A stretch of DNA of 64,000 bases from Eutreptiella sp. 'Long Island Sound 2002' (taxonomy: Eukaryota; Euglenozoa; Euglenophyceae; Eutreptiales; Eutreptiaceae). The notes under the pieces are model-generated. The model saw only the letters and a program-made list of their open reading frames with translations, had not been told where the DNA came from and did no database searches. Position 1 is the stretch's first letter. Each line of letters opens with the position of its first letter. Made by a program: the position numbers and the translations under genes. The stretch is from positions 6,781,913 through 6,845,912 of the forward strand of contig OZ038380.1 in NCBI GenBank assembly GCA_964036045.1, written 5' to 3'. Positions 25,931-39,113 of this stretch are shown in pieces.

Positions 25931-28900
25931 GTGTATTAAAGATTTACCACAGTCCAATCATGACTTCTGCACAAAAACTGCATGGCCAAGACCGAGCCAG
26001 TTTTGGGGCATAGTGGCCACAATGTGCGGCACAAACTGTGAGTGCAGCATTGCCGCAAAAAACATACGGTGAGGCCCCAGTTTTGTGTGTAATAATGATT
26101 TACCACAGTCCAACCATGACTTCTGCACAAAAACTGCATGGCCAAGACCGAGCCAGTTTTGGGGCATAGTGGCCACAATGTGCGGCACAAACTGTGAGTG
26201 CAGCATTGCCGCAAAAAACATACGGTGAGACCCCAGTTTTGTGTGTAATAATGATTTACCACAGTCCAACCATGACTTCTGCACAAAAACTGCATGGCCA
26301 AGACCGAGCCAGTTTTGGGGCATAGTGGCCACAATGTGGGGCACAAACAGTGAGTGCAGCATTGCCGCAAAAAACACATGGTTAGACCCCAGTTTTGTGT
26401 GTAGTAATGATTTACCACAGTCCAATCATGACTTCTGCACAAAAACTGCATGGCCAAGACCGAGCCAGTTTTGGGGCATTGTGGCCACAATGTGCGGCAC
26501 AAACTGTGAGTGCAGCATTGCCGTAAAAAACATACGGTGAGGCCCCAGTTTTGTGTGTAATAATGATTTACCACAGTCCAATCATGACTTCTGCACAAAA
26601 ACTGCATGGCCAAGACCGAGCCAGTTTTGGGGCATAGTGGCCACAATGTGCGGCACAAACTGTGAGTGCAGCATTGCCGCAAAAAACATACGGTGAGGCC
26701 CCAGTTTTGTGTGTATTAATGATTTACCACAGTCCAATCATGACTTCTGCACAAAAACTGCATGGCCAAGACCGAGCCAGTTTTGGGGCATAGTGGCCAC
26801 AATGTGCGGCACAAACTGTGAGTGCAGCATTGCCGCAAAAAACATACGGTGAGGCCCCAGTTTTGTGTGTAATAAGGATTTACCACAGTCCAACCATGAC
26901 TTCTGCACAAAAACTGCATGGCCAAGACCGAGCCAGTTTTGGGGCATAGTGGCCACAATGTGCGGCACAAACTGTGAGTGCAGCATTGCCGCAAAAAACA
27001 TACGGTGAGACCCCAGTTTTGTGTGTAATAATGATTTACCACAGTCCAACCATGACTTCTGCACAAAAACTGCATGGCCAAGACCGAGCCAGTTTTGGGG
27101 CATAGTGGCCACAATGTGGGGCACAAACAGTGAGTGCAGCATTGCCGCAAAAAACACATGGTTAGACCCCAGTTTTGTGTGTAGTAATGATTTACCACAG
27201 TCCAATCATGACTTCTGCACAAAAACTGCATGGCCAAGACCGAGCCAGTTTTGGGGCATTGTGGCCACAATGTGCGGCACAAACTGTGAGTGCAGCATTG
27301 CCGCAAAAAACATACGGTGAGGCCCCAGTTTTGTGTGTAATAATGATTTACCACAGTCCAATCATGACTTCTGCACAAAAACTGCATGGCCAAGACCGAG
27401 CCAGTTTTGGGGCATAGTGGCCACAATGTGCGGCACAAACTGTGAGTGCAGCATTGCCGCAAAAAACATACGGTGAGGCCCCAGTTTTGTGTGTATTAAT
27501 GATTTACCACAGTCCAATCATGACTTCTGCACAAAAACTGCATGGCCAAGACCGAGCCAGTTTTGGGGCATAGTGGCCACAATGTGCGGCACAAACTGTG
27601 AGTGCAGCATTGCCGCAAAAAACATACGGTGAGGCCCCAGTTTTGTGTGTAATAATGATTTACCACAGTCCAACCATGACTTCTGCACAAAAACTGCATG
27701 GCCAAGACCGAGCCAGTTTTGGGGCATAGTGGCCACAATGTGCGGCACAAACTGTGAGTGCAGCATTGCCGCAAAAAACATACGGTGAGGCCCCAGTTTT
27801 GTGTGTAATAATGATTTACCACAGTCCAATCATGACTTCTGCACAAAAACTGCATGGCCAAGACCGAGCCAGTTTTGGAGCATTGTGGCCACAATGTGGG
27901 GCACAAACTGTGAGTGCAGCATTGCCGCAAAAAACATACGGTGAGACCCCAGTTTTGTGTGTAATAATGATTTACCACAGTCCAATCATGACTTCTGCAC
28001 AAAAACTGCATCGCCAAGACCGAGCCAGTTTTGGGGCATAGTGGCCACAATGTGCGGCACAAACTGTGAGTGCAGCATTGCCGCAAAAAACATACGGTGA
28101 GGCCCCAGTTTTGTGTGTAATAATGATTTACCACAGTCCAACCATGACTTCTGCACAAAAACTGCATGGCCAAGACCGAGCCAGTTTTGGGGCACAGTGG
28201 CCACAATGTGGGGCACAAACAGTGAGTGCAGCATTGCCGCAAAAAGCACGTGGTGAGACCCCAGTTTTGTGTGTAATAATGATTTACCACAGTCCAACCA
28301 TGACTTCTGCACAAAAACTGCATGACCAAGACCGAGCCAGTTTTGGGGCATAGTGGCCACAATGTGGGGCACAAACTGTGAGTGCAGCATTGCCGCAAAA
28401 AAGATACGGTGAGGCCCCAGTTTTGTGTGTAATAATGATTTACCACAGTCCAATCATGACTTCTGCACAAAAACTGCATGGCCAAGACCGAGCCAGTTTT
28501 GGGGCACAGTGGCCACAATGTGGGGCACAAATAGGGAGTGCAGCATTGCCGCAAAAAACACATGGTTAGACCCCAGTTTTGTGTGTAATAATGATTTACC
28601 ACAGTCCAACCATGACTTCTGCACAAAAACTGCATGGCCAAGACCGAGCCAGTTTTGGAGCATAGTGGCCACAATGTGCGGCACAAACTGTGAGTGCAGC
28701 ATTGCCGCAAAAAACATACGGTGAGGCCCCAGTTTTGTGTGTATTAATGATTTACCACAGTCCAATCATGACTTCTGCACAAAAACTGCATGGCCAAGAC
28801 CGAGCCAGTTTTGGGGCATAGTGGCCACAATGTGCGGCACAAACTGTGAGTGCAGCATTGCCGCAAAAAACATACGGTGAGGCCCCAGTTTTGTGTGTAA

Positions 28901-31390
28901 TAATGATTTACCACAGTCCAACCATGACTTCTGCACAAAAACTGCATGGCCAAGACCGAGCCAGTTTTGGGGCATAGTGGCCACAATGTGCGGCACAAAC
29001 TGTGAGTGCAGCATTGCCGCAAAAAACATACGGTGAGACCCCAGTTTTGTGTGTAATAATGATTTACCACAGTCCAACCATGACTTCTGCACAAAAACTG
29101 CATGGCCAAGACCGAGCCAGTTTTGGGGCATAGTGGCCACAATGTGGGGCACAAACAGTGAGTGCAGCATTGCCGCAAAAAACACATGGTTAGACCCCAG
29201 TTTTGTGTGTAGTAATGATTTACCACAGTCCAATCATGACTTCTGCACAAAAACTGCATGGCCAAGACCGAGCCAGTTTTGGGGCATTGTGGCCACAATG
29301 TGCGGCACAAACTGTGAGTGCAGCATTGCCGCAAAAAACATACGGTGAGGCCCCAGTTTTGTGTGTAATAATGATTTACCACAGTCCAATCATGACTTCT
29401 GCACAAAAACTGCATGGCCAAGACCGAGCCAGTTTTGGGGCATAGTGGCCACAATGTGCGGCACAAACTGTGAGTGCAGCATTGCCGCAAAAAACATACG
29501 GTGAGGCCCCAGTTTTGTGTGTATTAATGATTTACCACAGTCCAATCATGACTTCTGCACAAAAACTGCATGGCCAAGACCGAGCCAGTTTTGGGGCATA
29601 GTGGCCACAATGTGCGGCACAAACTGTGAGTGCAGCATTGCCGCAAAAAACACATGGTGAGACCCCTGTTTTGTGTGTAATAATGATTTACCACAGTCCA
29701 ACCATGACTTCTGCACAAAAACTGCATGGCCAAGACCGAGCCAGTTTTGGGGCATAGTGGCCACAATGTGCGGCACAAACTGTGAGTGCAGCATTGCCGC
29801 AAAAAACATACGGTGAGGCCCCAGTTTTGTGTGTAATAATGATTTACCACAGTCCAATCATGACTTCTGCACAAAAACTGCATGGCCAAGACCGAGCCAG
29901 TTTTGGAGCATTGTGGCCACAATGTGGGGCACAAACTGTGAGTGCAGCATTGCCGCAAAAAACATACGGTGAGACCCCAGTTTTGTGTGTAATAATGATT
30001 TACCACAGTCCAATCATGACTTCTGCACAAAAACTGCATCGCCAAGACCGAGCCAGTTTTGGGGCATAGTGGCCACAATGTGCGGCACAAACTGTGAGTG
30101 CAGCATTGCCGCAAAGAAACTACGGTGAGACCCCAGTTTTGTGTGTAATAATGATTTACCACAGTCCAACCATGACTTCTGCACAAAAACTGCATGGCCA
30201 AGACCGAGCCAGTTTTGGGGCACAGTGGCCACAATGTGGGGCACAAACAGTGAGTGCAGCATTGCCGCAAAAAGCACGTGGTGAGACCCCAGTTTTGTGT
30301 GCAATAATGATTTACCACAGTCCAATCATGACTTCTGCACAAAAACTGCATGGCCAAGACCGAGCCAGTTTTGGGGCACAGTGGCCACAATGTGGGGCAC
30401 AAATAGGGAGTGCAGCATTGCCGCAAAAAACACATGGTTAGACCCCAGTTTTGTGTGTAATAATGATTTACCACAGTCCAATCATGACTTCTGCACAAAA
30501 ACGGCATGGCCAAGACCGAGCCAGTTTTGGAGCATAGTGGCCACAATGTGCGGCACAAACTGTGAGTGCAGCATTGCCGCAAAAAACATACGGTGAGGCC
30601 CCAGTTTTGTGTGTATTAATGATTTACCACAGTCCAATCATGACTTCTGCACAAAAACTGCATGGCCAAGACCGAGCCAGTTTTGGGGCATAGTGGCCAC
30701 AATGTGCGGCACAAACTGTGAGTGCAGCATTGCCGCAAAAAACATACGGTGAGGCCCCAGTTTTGTGTGTAATAATGATTTACCACAGTCCAACCATGAC
30801 TTCTGCACAAAAACTGCATGGCCAAGACCGAGCCAGTTTTGGGGCATAGTGGCCACAATGTGCGGCACAAACTGTGAGTGCAGCATTGCCGCAAAAAACA
30901 TACGGTGAGACCCCAGTTTTGTGTGTAATAATGATTTACCACAGTCCAACCATGACTTCTGCACAAAAACTGCATGGCCAAGACCGAGCCAGTTTTGGGG
31001 CATAGTGGCCACAATGTGGGGCACAAACAGTGAGTGCAGCATTGCCGCAAAAAACACATGGTTAGACCCCAGTTTTGTGTGTAATAATGATTTACCACAG
31101 TCCAATCATGACTTCTGCACAAAAACTGCATGGCCAAGACCGAGCCAGTTTTGGGGCATAGTGGCCACAATGTGCGGCACAAACTGTGAGTGCAGCATTG
31201 CCGCAAAAAACATACGGTGAGACCCCAGTTTTGTGTGTAATAATGATTTACCACAGTCCAATCATGACTTGTGCACAAAAACTGCATGGCCAAGACCGAG
31301 CCAGCTTTGGGGCATAGTGGCCACAATGTGGGGCACAAACTGTGAGTGCAGCATTGCCGCAAAAAACATACGGTGAGGCCCCAGTTTTGT
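25931..31390. repeat. Compound higher-order repeat, 5 | 5+8 | 5+7 | 5 units
   Basis: A private variant that changes GTAATAAT to GTATTAAT marks module starts at 26711, 27491, 28739, 29519 and 30611, with a related GTATTAAAG at 25931. Spacings are 780, 780, 1248, 780 and 1092 bp, that is 5, 5, 8, 5 and 7 units. The 780-bp modules starting at 25931, 26711, 28739 and 30611 are near-identical. The modules starting at 27491 and 29519 are related to each other, the second being one unit shorter. This suggests a 13-unit repeat (26711-28738) duplicated and then reduced to 12 units (28739-30610). Confidence 0.82.
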
Positions 31391-34318
31391 GTGTAATAAT
31401 GATTTACCACAGTCCAATCATGACTTCTGCACAAAAACTGCATGGCCAAGACCGAGCCAGTTTTGGGGCATAGTGGCCACAATGTGCGGCACAAACTGTG
31501 AGTGCAGCATTGCCGCAAAAAAAATACGGTGAGACCCCAGTTTTGTGTGCAATAATGATTTACCACAGTCCAACCATGACTTCTGCACAAAAACTGCATG
31601 GCCAAGACCGAGCCAGTTTTGGGGCACAGTGGCCACAATGTGGTGCACAAACAGTGAGTGCAGCATTGCCGCAAAATACACATGGTTAGACCCCAGTTTT
31701 GTGTGCAATAATGATTTACCACAGTCCAACTATGACTTCTGCACAAAGGCTGCATGGCCAAGACCGAGCCGGTTTTGGGGCACAGTGGCCACAATGTGGG
31801 GCACAAACTGTGAGTGCAGCATTGTCGCAAAAAACACATGGTGAGACCCCAGTTTTGTGTGTAATAATGATTTACCACAGTCCAACCATGACTTCTGCAC
31901 AAAGGCTGCATGGCCAAGACCGAGCCAGTTTTGGGGCATTGTGACCACACTGTCGGGCACAAACAGTGAGTGCAGCATTGCCGCAAAAAACACATGGTGA
32001 GACCCCAGTTTTGTGTGCAATAATGATTCACCACAGTCCAATCATGACTTCTGCACAAAGGCTGCATGGCCAAGACCGAGCCAGTTTTGGAGCATTGTGA
32101 CCACAATGTGGGGCACAAACAGTGTGTGCAGCATTGCCGCAAAAAGCACGTGGTGAGACCCCAGTTTTGTGTGTAACAATGATTTACCACAGTCCAACCA
32201 TGACTTCTGCACAAAAACTGCATGGCCAAGACCGAGCCAGCTTTGGGGCATAGTGGCCACAATGACGGGCACAAAGTGTGAGTGCAGCATTGCCGCAAAA
32301 AACATACGGTGAGGCCCCAGTTTTGTGTGTAATAATGATTTACCACAGTCCAATCATGACTTCTGCACAAAAACTGCATGGCCAAGACCGAGCCAGTTTT
32401 GGGGCACAGTGGCCACAAAGTGGGGCACAAACAGTGAGTGCAGCATTGCCGCAAAAAGCACGTGGTGAGACCCCACTTTTGTGTGTAATAATGATTTACC
32501 ACAGTCCAACCATGACTTCTGCACAAAAACTGCATGGCCAAGACCGAGCCAGTTTTGGGGCACAGTGGCCACAATGTGGAGCACAAACTGTGAGTGCAGC
32601 ATTGCCGCAAAAAACACATGGTTAGACCCCAGTTTTGTGTGTAATAATGATTTACCACAGTCCAATCATGACTTCTGCACAAAAACTGCATGGCCAAGAC
32701 CGAGCCAGTTTTGGGGCATAGTGGCCACAATGTGGGGCACAAACTGTGAGTGCAGCATTGCCGCAAAAAACATACGGTGAGGCCCCAGTTTTGTGTGTAA
32801 TAATGATTTACCACAGTCCAATCATGACTTCTGCACAAAAACTGCATGGCCAAGACCGAGCCAGTTTTGGGGCATAGTGGCCACAATGTGCGGCACAAAC
32901 TGTGAGTGCAGCATTGCCGCAAAAAACATACGGTGAGGCCCCAGTTTTGTGTGTAATAATGATTTACCACAGTCCAATCATGACTTCTGCACAAAAGCTG
33001 CATGGCCAAGACCGAGCCAGCTTTGGGGCATAGTGGCCACAATGTGGGGCACAAACTGTGAGTGCAGCATTGCCGCAAAAAACATACGGTGAGACCCCAG
33101 TTTTGTGTGTAATAATGATTTACCACAGTCCAACCATGACTTCTGCGCAAAAACGTCATGGCCAAGACCGAGCCAGTTTTGGGGCATAGTGACCACAATG
33201 TGCGGCACAAACTGTGAGTGCAGCATTGCCGCAAAAAACATACGGTGAGACCCCAGTTTTGTGTGTAATAATGATTTACCACAGTCCAATCATGACTTCT
33301 GCACAAAGGCTGCATGGCCAAGACCGAGCCAGTTTTGGGGCACAGTGGCCACAATGTGGGGCACAAACTGTGAGTGCAGCATTGCCGCAAAAAACATATG
33401 GTGAGGCCCCAGTTTTGTGTGTAATAATGATTTAACACAGTCCAATCATGACTTCTGCACAAAAACTGCATGGCCAAGACCGAGCCAGTTTTGGGGCATA
33501 GTGGCCACAATGTGCGGCACAAACTGTGAGTGCAGCATTGCCGCAAAAAACATACGGTGAGACCCCAGTTTTGTGTGCAATAATCATTTACCACAGTCCA
33601 ACCATGACTTCTGCACAAAGGCTGCATGGCCAAGACCGAGCCAGTTTTGGGGCATAGTGGCCACAATGTGGGGCACAAACTGTGAGTGCAGCATTGCCGC
33701 AAAACACACATGGTGAGACCCCAGTTTTGTGTGTAATGATGATTTACCACAGTCCAATCATGACTTCTGCACAAAGGCTGCATGGCCAAGACCGAGCCAG
33801 TTTTGGGGCACAGTGGCCACAATGTGGGGCACAAACTGTGCGTGCAGCATTGCCGCAAAAAACACATGGTGAGACCCCAGTTTGGTGTGTAATAATGATT
33901 TACCACAGTCCAACCATGACTTCTGCACAAAGGCTGCATGGCCAAGACCGACCCAGTTTTGGAGCATTGTGACCACAATGAGGGGCACAAACAGTGAGTG
34001 CAGCATTGCCGCAAAAAACACACGGTGAGGCCCCAGTTTTGTGTGTAATAATGATTTACCACAGTCCAATCATGACTTCTGCACAAAGGCTGCATGGCCA
34101 AGACCGAGCCAGTTTTGGGGCACAGTGGCCACAATGTGGGGCACAAACAGTGAGTGCAGCATTGCCGCAAAATACACATGGTTAGACCCCAGTTTTGTGT
34201 GCAATAATGATTTACCACAGTCCAACCGTGACTTCTGCACAAAGGCTGCATGGCCAAGACGGAGCCAGTTTTGGGGCACAGTGGCCACAATGTGGGGCAC
34301 AAACTGTGAGTGCAGCAT

Positions 34319-34475
34319 TGCCGCAAAAAGCACGTGCTGAGACCCCAGTTTTTGTGTGTAATAATGATTTACCACAGTCCAACCATGACTTCTGCACAAA
34401 GGCTGCATGGCCAAGACGGAGCCAGTTTTGGAGAATTGTGACCAGAATGTGGGGCACAAACTGTCAGTGCAGCAT
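34319..34475. repeat. 157-bp monomer (T5 variant), copy 1
   Basis: CCCAGTTTTTGTGTGTAAT has five Ts (34349-34353) where other units have four. It is linked to the upstream private GCAAAAAGCACGTGCTGAG and to GACGGAGCC in this and the preceding unit. Confidence 0.92.
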
Positions 34476-35567
34476 TGCCGCAAAAAACACATGGTGTGAC
34501 CCCAGTTTTGTGTGCAATAATGATTTACCACAGTCCAATCATGACTTCTGCACAAAGGCTGCATGGCCAAGACCGAGCCAGTTTTGGAGCATTGTGACCA
34601 CAATGTGGGGCACAAACTGTGAGTGCAGCATTGCCGCAAAAAACACATGCTGAGACCCCAGTTTTGTGTGTAATAATGATTTACCACAGTCCAATCATGA
34701 CTTCTGCACAAAGGCTGCATGGCCAAGACCGAGCCAGCTTTGGGGCACAGTGGCCACAATGTGGGGCACAAACAGTGAGTGCAGCATTGCCGCAAAAAAC
34801 ATACGGTGAGGCCCCAGTTTTGTGTGTAATAATGATTTACCACAGTCCAATCATGACTGCTGCACAAAAACTGCATGGCCAAGACCGAGCCAGTTTCGGA
34901 GCATTGTGACCACAATGAGGGGCACAAACTGTGAGTGCAGTATTGCCGCAAAAAACACATGGTTAGACCCCAGTTTTGTGTGTAATAATGATTTACCACA
35001 GTCCAATCATGACTTCTGCACAAAGGCTGCATGGCCAAGACCGAGCCAGTTTTGGGGCACAGTGGTCACAATGTGGGGCACAAACTGTGCGTGCAGCATT
35101 GCCGCAAAAAACACATGGTGAGACCCCAGTTTGGTGTGTAATAATGATTTACCACAGTCCAACGATGACTTCTGCACAAAGGCTGCATGGCCAAGACCGA
35201 CCCAGTTTTGGAGCATTGTGACCCCAATGAGGGGCACAAACAGTGAGTGCAGCATTGCCGCAAAAAACACACGGTGAGGCCCCAGTTTTGTGTGTAATAA
35301 TGATTTACCACAGTCCAATCATGACTTCTGCACAAAGGCTGCATGGCCAAGACCGAGCCAGTTTTGGGGCACAGTGGCCACAATGTGGGGCACAAACAGT
35401 GAGTGCAGCATTGCCGCAAAATACACATGGTTAGACCCCAGTTTTGTGTGCAATAATGATTTACCACAGTCCAACCGTGACTTCTGCACAAAGGCTGCAT
35501 GGCCAAGACGGAGCCAGTTTTGGGGCACAGTGGCCACAATGTGGGGCACAAACTGTGAGTGCAGCAT

Positions 35568-35724
35568 TGCCGCAAAAAGCACGTGCTGAGACCCCAGTTT
35601 TTGTGTGTAATAATGATTTACCACAGTCCAACCATGACTTCTGCACAAAGGCTGCATGGCCAAGACGGAGCCAGTTTTGGAGCATTGTGACCAGAATGTG
35701 GGGAACAAACTGTCAGTGCAGCAT
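35568..35724. repeat. 157-bp monomer (T5 variant), copy 2
   Basis: T-tract at 35598-35602, 1249 bp after copy 1 (8 units plus one base). The linked GCACGTGCTGAG and GACGGAGCC states are present. Confidence 0.92.
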
Positions 35725-36972
35725 TGCCGCAAAAAACACATGGTGTGACCCCAGTTTTGTGTGCAATAATGATTTACCACAGTCCAATCATGACTTCTGC
35801 ACAAAGGCTGCATGGCCAAGACCGAGCCAGTTTTGGAGCATTGTGACCACAATGTGGGGCACAAACTGTGAGTGCAGCATTGCCGCAAAAAACATACGGT
35901 GAGGCCCCAGTTTTGTGTGTAATAATGATTTACCACAGTCCAATCATGACTGCTGCACAAAAACTGCATGGCCAAGACCGAGCCAGTTTCGGAGCATTGT
36001 GACCACAATGAGGGGCACAAACTGTGAGTGCAGTATTGCCGCAAAAAACACATGGTTAGACCCCAGTTTTGTGTGTAATAATGATTTACCACAGTCCAAT
36101 CATGACTTCTGCACAAAGGATGCATGGCCAAGACCGAGCCAGTTTTGGGGCACAGTGGCCACAATGTGGGGCACAAACAGTGAGTGCAGCATTGCCGCAA
36201 AAAACACATGGTGAGACGCCTGTTTTGTGTGCAATAATGATTTACCACAGTCCAACCATGACTTCTGCACAAAGGCTGCATGGCCAAGACCGAGCCAGTT
36301 TTGGAGCATTGTGACCACAATGAGGGGCACAAACTGTGAGTGCAGCATTGCCGCAAATAACACATGGTTAGACCCCTGTTTTGTGTGTAATAATGATTTA
36401 CCACAGTCGAACCATGACTTCTGCACAAAGGCTGCATGGCCAAGACCGAGCCAGTTTTGGAGCATTGTGACCACAACGAGGGGCACAAACTGTGAGTGCA
36501 GCATTGCCGCAAAAAACACATGGTTAGACCCCAGTTTTGTGTGTAATAATGATTTACCACAGTCCAACCATGACCTCTGCACAAAGGCTGCATGGCCAAG
36601 ACCGAGCCAGCTTTGGAGCATTGTGGCCACAATGTGGGGCACAAACAGTGAGTGCAGGATTGCCGCAAAAAGCACATGGTTAGACCCCAGTTGTGTGTGT
36701 AATAATGATTTACCACAGTCCAACCATGACTTCTGCACAAAGGCTGCATGGCCAAGACCGAGCCAGTTTTTGAGCATTGTGACCACAATGTAGGGCACAA
36801 ACTGTGAGTGCAGCATTGCCGCAAAAAACACATGGTTAGACCCCAGTTTTGTGTGCAATAATGATTTACCACAGTCCAACCGTGACTTCTGCACAAAGGC
36901 TGCATGGCCAAGACGGAGCCAGTTTTGGGGCACAGTGGCCACAATGTGGGGCACAAACTGTGAGTGCAGCAT

Positions 36973-37129
36973 TGCCGCAAAAAGCACGTGCTGAGACCCC
37001 AGTTTTTGTGTGTAATAATGATTTACCACAGTCCAACCATGACTTCTGCACAAAGGCTGCATGGCCAAGACGGAGCCAGTTTTGGAGCATTGTGACCACA
37101 ATGTGGGGCACAAAGTGTCACTGCAGCAT
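36973..37129. repeat. 157-bp monomer (T5 variant), copy 3
   Basis: T-tract at 37003-37007, 1405 bp after copy 2 (9 units plus one base). Copy-specific AAAGTGTCACTGCAGC follows near 37112. Confidence 0.92.
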
Positions 37130-37196
37130 TGCCGCAAAAAACACATGGTGTGACCCCAGTTTTGTGTGCAATAATGATTTACCACAGTCCAATCAT

Positions 37197-39113
37197 GACT
37201 TCTGCACAAAGGCTGCATGGCCAAGACCGAGCCAGTTTTGGGGCATAGTGGCCACAATGTGGGGCACAAACTGTGAGTGCAGCATTGCCGCAAAAAACAC
37301 ATGGTGAGACCCCAGTTTTGTGTGTAATAATGATTTACCACAGTCCAACCGTGACTTCTGCACAAAGGCTGCATGGCCAAGACGGAGCCAGTTTTGGGGC
37401 ACAGTGGCCACAATGTGGGGCACAAACTGTGAGTGCAGCATTGCCGCAAAAAGCACGTGCTGAGACCCCAGTTTTTGTGTGTAATAATGATTTACCACAG
37501 TCCAACCATGACTTCTGCACAAAGGCTGCATGGCCAAGACGGAGCCAGTTTTGGAGCATTGTGACCAGAATGTGGGGCACAAACTGTCAGTGCAGCATTG
37601 CCGCAAAAAACACATGGTGTGACCCCAGTTTTGTGTGCAATAATGATTTACCACAGTCCAATCATGACTTCTGCACAAAGGCTGCATGGCCAAGACCGAG
37701 CCAGTTTTGGAGCATTGTGACCACAATGTGGGGCACAAACTGTGAGTGCAGCATTGCCGCAAAAAACATACGGTGAGGCCCCAGTTTTGTGTGTAATAAT
37801 GATTTACCACAGTCCAATCATGACTGCTGCACAAAAACTGCATGGCCAAGACCGAGCCAGTTTCGGAGCATTGTGACCACAATGAGGGGCACAAACTGTG
37901 AGTGCAGTATTGCCGCAAAAAACACATGGTTAGACCCCAGTTTTGTGTGTAATAATGATTTACCACAGTCCAATCATGACTTCTGCACAAAGGATGCATG
38001 GCCAAGACCGAGCCAGTTTTGGGGCACAGTGGCCACAATGTGGGGCACAAACAGTGAGTGCAGCATTGCCGCAAAAAACACATGGTGAGACGCCTGTTTT
38101 GTGTGCAATAATGATTTACCACAGTCCAACCATGACTTCTGCACAAAGGCTGCATGGCCAAGACCGAGCCAGTTTTGGAGCATTGTGACCACAATGAGGG
38201 GCACAAACTGTGAGTGCAGCATTGCCGCAAAAAACACATGGTTAGACCCCTGTTTTGTGTGTAATAATGATTTACCACAGTCGAACCATGACTTCTGCAC
38301 AAAGGCTGCATGGCCAAGACCGAGCCAGTTTTGGAGCATTGTGACCACAACGAGGGGCACAAACTGTGAGTGCAGCATTGCCGCAAAAAACACATGGTTA
38401 GACCCCAGTTTTGTGTGTAATAATGATTTACCACAGTCCAACCATGACCTCTGCACAAAGGCTGCATGGCCAAGACCGAGCCAGCTTTGGAGCATTGTGG
38501 CCACAATGTGGGGCACAAACAGTGAGTGCAGCATTGCCGCAAAAAGCACATGGTTAGACCCCAGTTGTGTGTGTAATAATGATTTACCACAGTCCAACCA
38601 TGACTTCTGCACAAAGGCTGCATGGCCAAGACCGAGCCAGTTTTGGAGCATTGTGACCACAATGTGGGGCACAAACAGTGAGTGCAGCATTGCCGCAAAA
38701 AGCACATGGTGTGACCCCAGTTTTGTGTGCAATAATGATTTACCACAGTCAAACCATGACTTCTGCACAAAGGCTGCATGGCCAAGACCGAGCCAGTTTC
38801 GGAGCATTGTGACCACAACGAGGGGCACAAACTGTGAGTGCAGCATTGCCGCAAAAAACACATGGTTAGACCCCAGTTTTGTGTGTAATAATGATTTACC
38901 ACAGTCCAACCATGACTTCTGCACAAAGGATGCATGGCCAAGACCGAGCCAGTTTTGGGGCACAGTGGCCACAATGTGGGGCACAAACAGTGAGTGCAGC
39001 ATTGCCGCAAAAAACACATGGTGAGACCCCTGTTTTGTGTGCAATAATGATTTACCACAGTCCAACCATGACTTCTGCACAAAGGCTGCATGGCCAAGAC
39101 CGAGCCAGTTTTG
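37197..39113. repeat. 12-unit (1873 bp period) tandem higher-order repeat, copy 1
   Basis: This stretch matches 39070-40986 at an offset of 1873 bp, which is 12 units plus one extra base because each copy contains one 157-bp unit. Shared private states include GACGCCTGTTTTG, CACAACGAGGGGC, GACCTCTGCACAAAGG, CCCAGTTGTGTGTG and CACAAAGGATGC. The two copies abut, so this is a true tandem higher-order repeat. A partial older copy lies at about 35.5-36.8 kb. Confidence 0.87.
37442..37598. repeat. 157-bp monomer (T5 variant), copy 4
   Basis: T-tract at 37472-37476, only 469 bp (3 units plus one base) after copy 3, inside the first copy of the 1873-bp higher-order repeat. Confidence 0.92.

Larger units (their letters stand above)
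11860..33700. repeat. Satellite block dominated by subfamily B monomers
   Basis: Most units share four linked states: CATACGGTGAGG or CATACGGTGAGA, ACAAAAACTGCATGG, GGGGCATAGTGGCC, and AATGTGCGGCAC. A-like units are inserted singly or in short runs, for example near 17940-18060, 23620-23880, 29640-29700 and 31690-32160, consistent with gene conversion or unequal exchange between subfamilies. The right boundary is gradual over about 33.2-33.8 kb. This block holds the 16-unit, 8-unit, 5-unit and 4-unit higher-order repeats listed separately. Confidence 0.7.

Noticed and set aside
30110-30125. Possible compensated indel in GCAAAGAAACTACGG
   Set aside because: The unit length stays 156 bp and substitutions explain it equally well.
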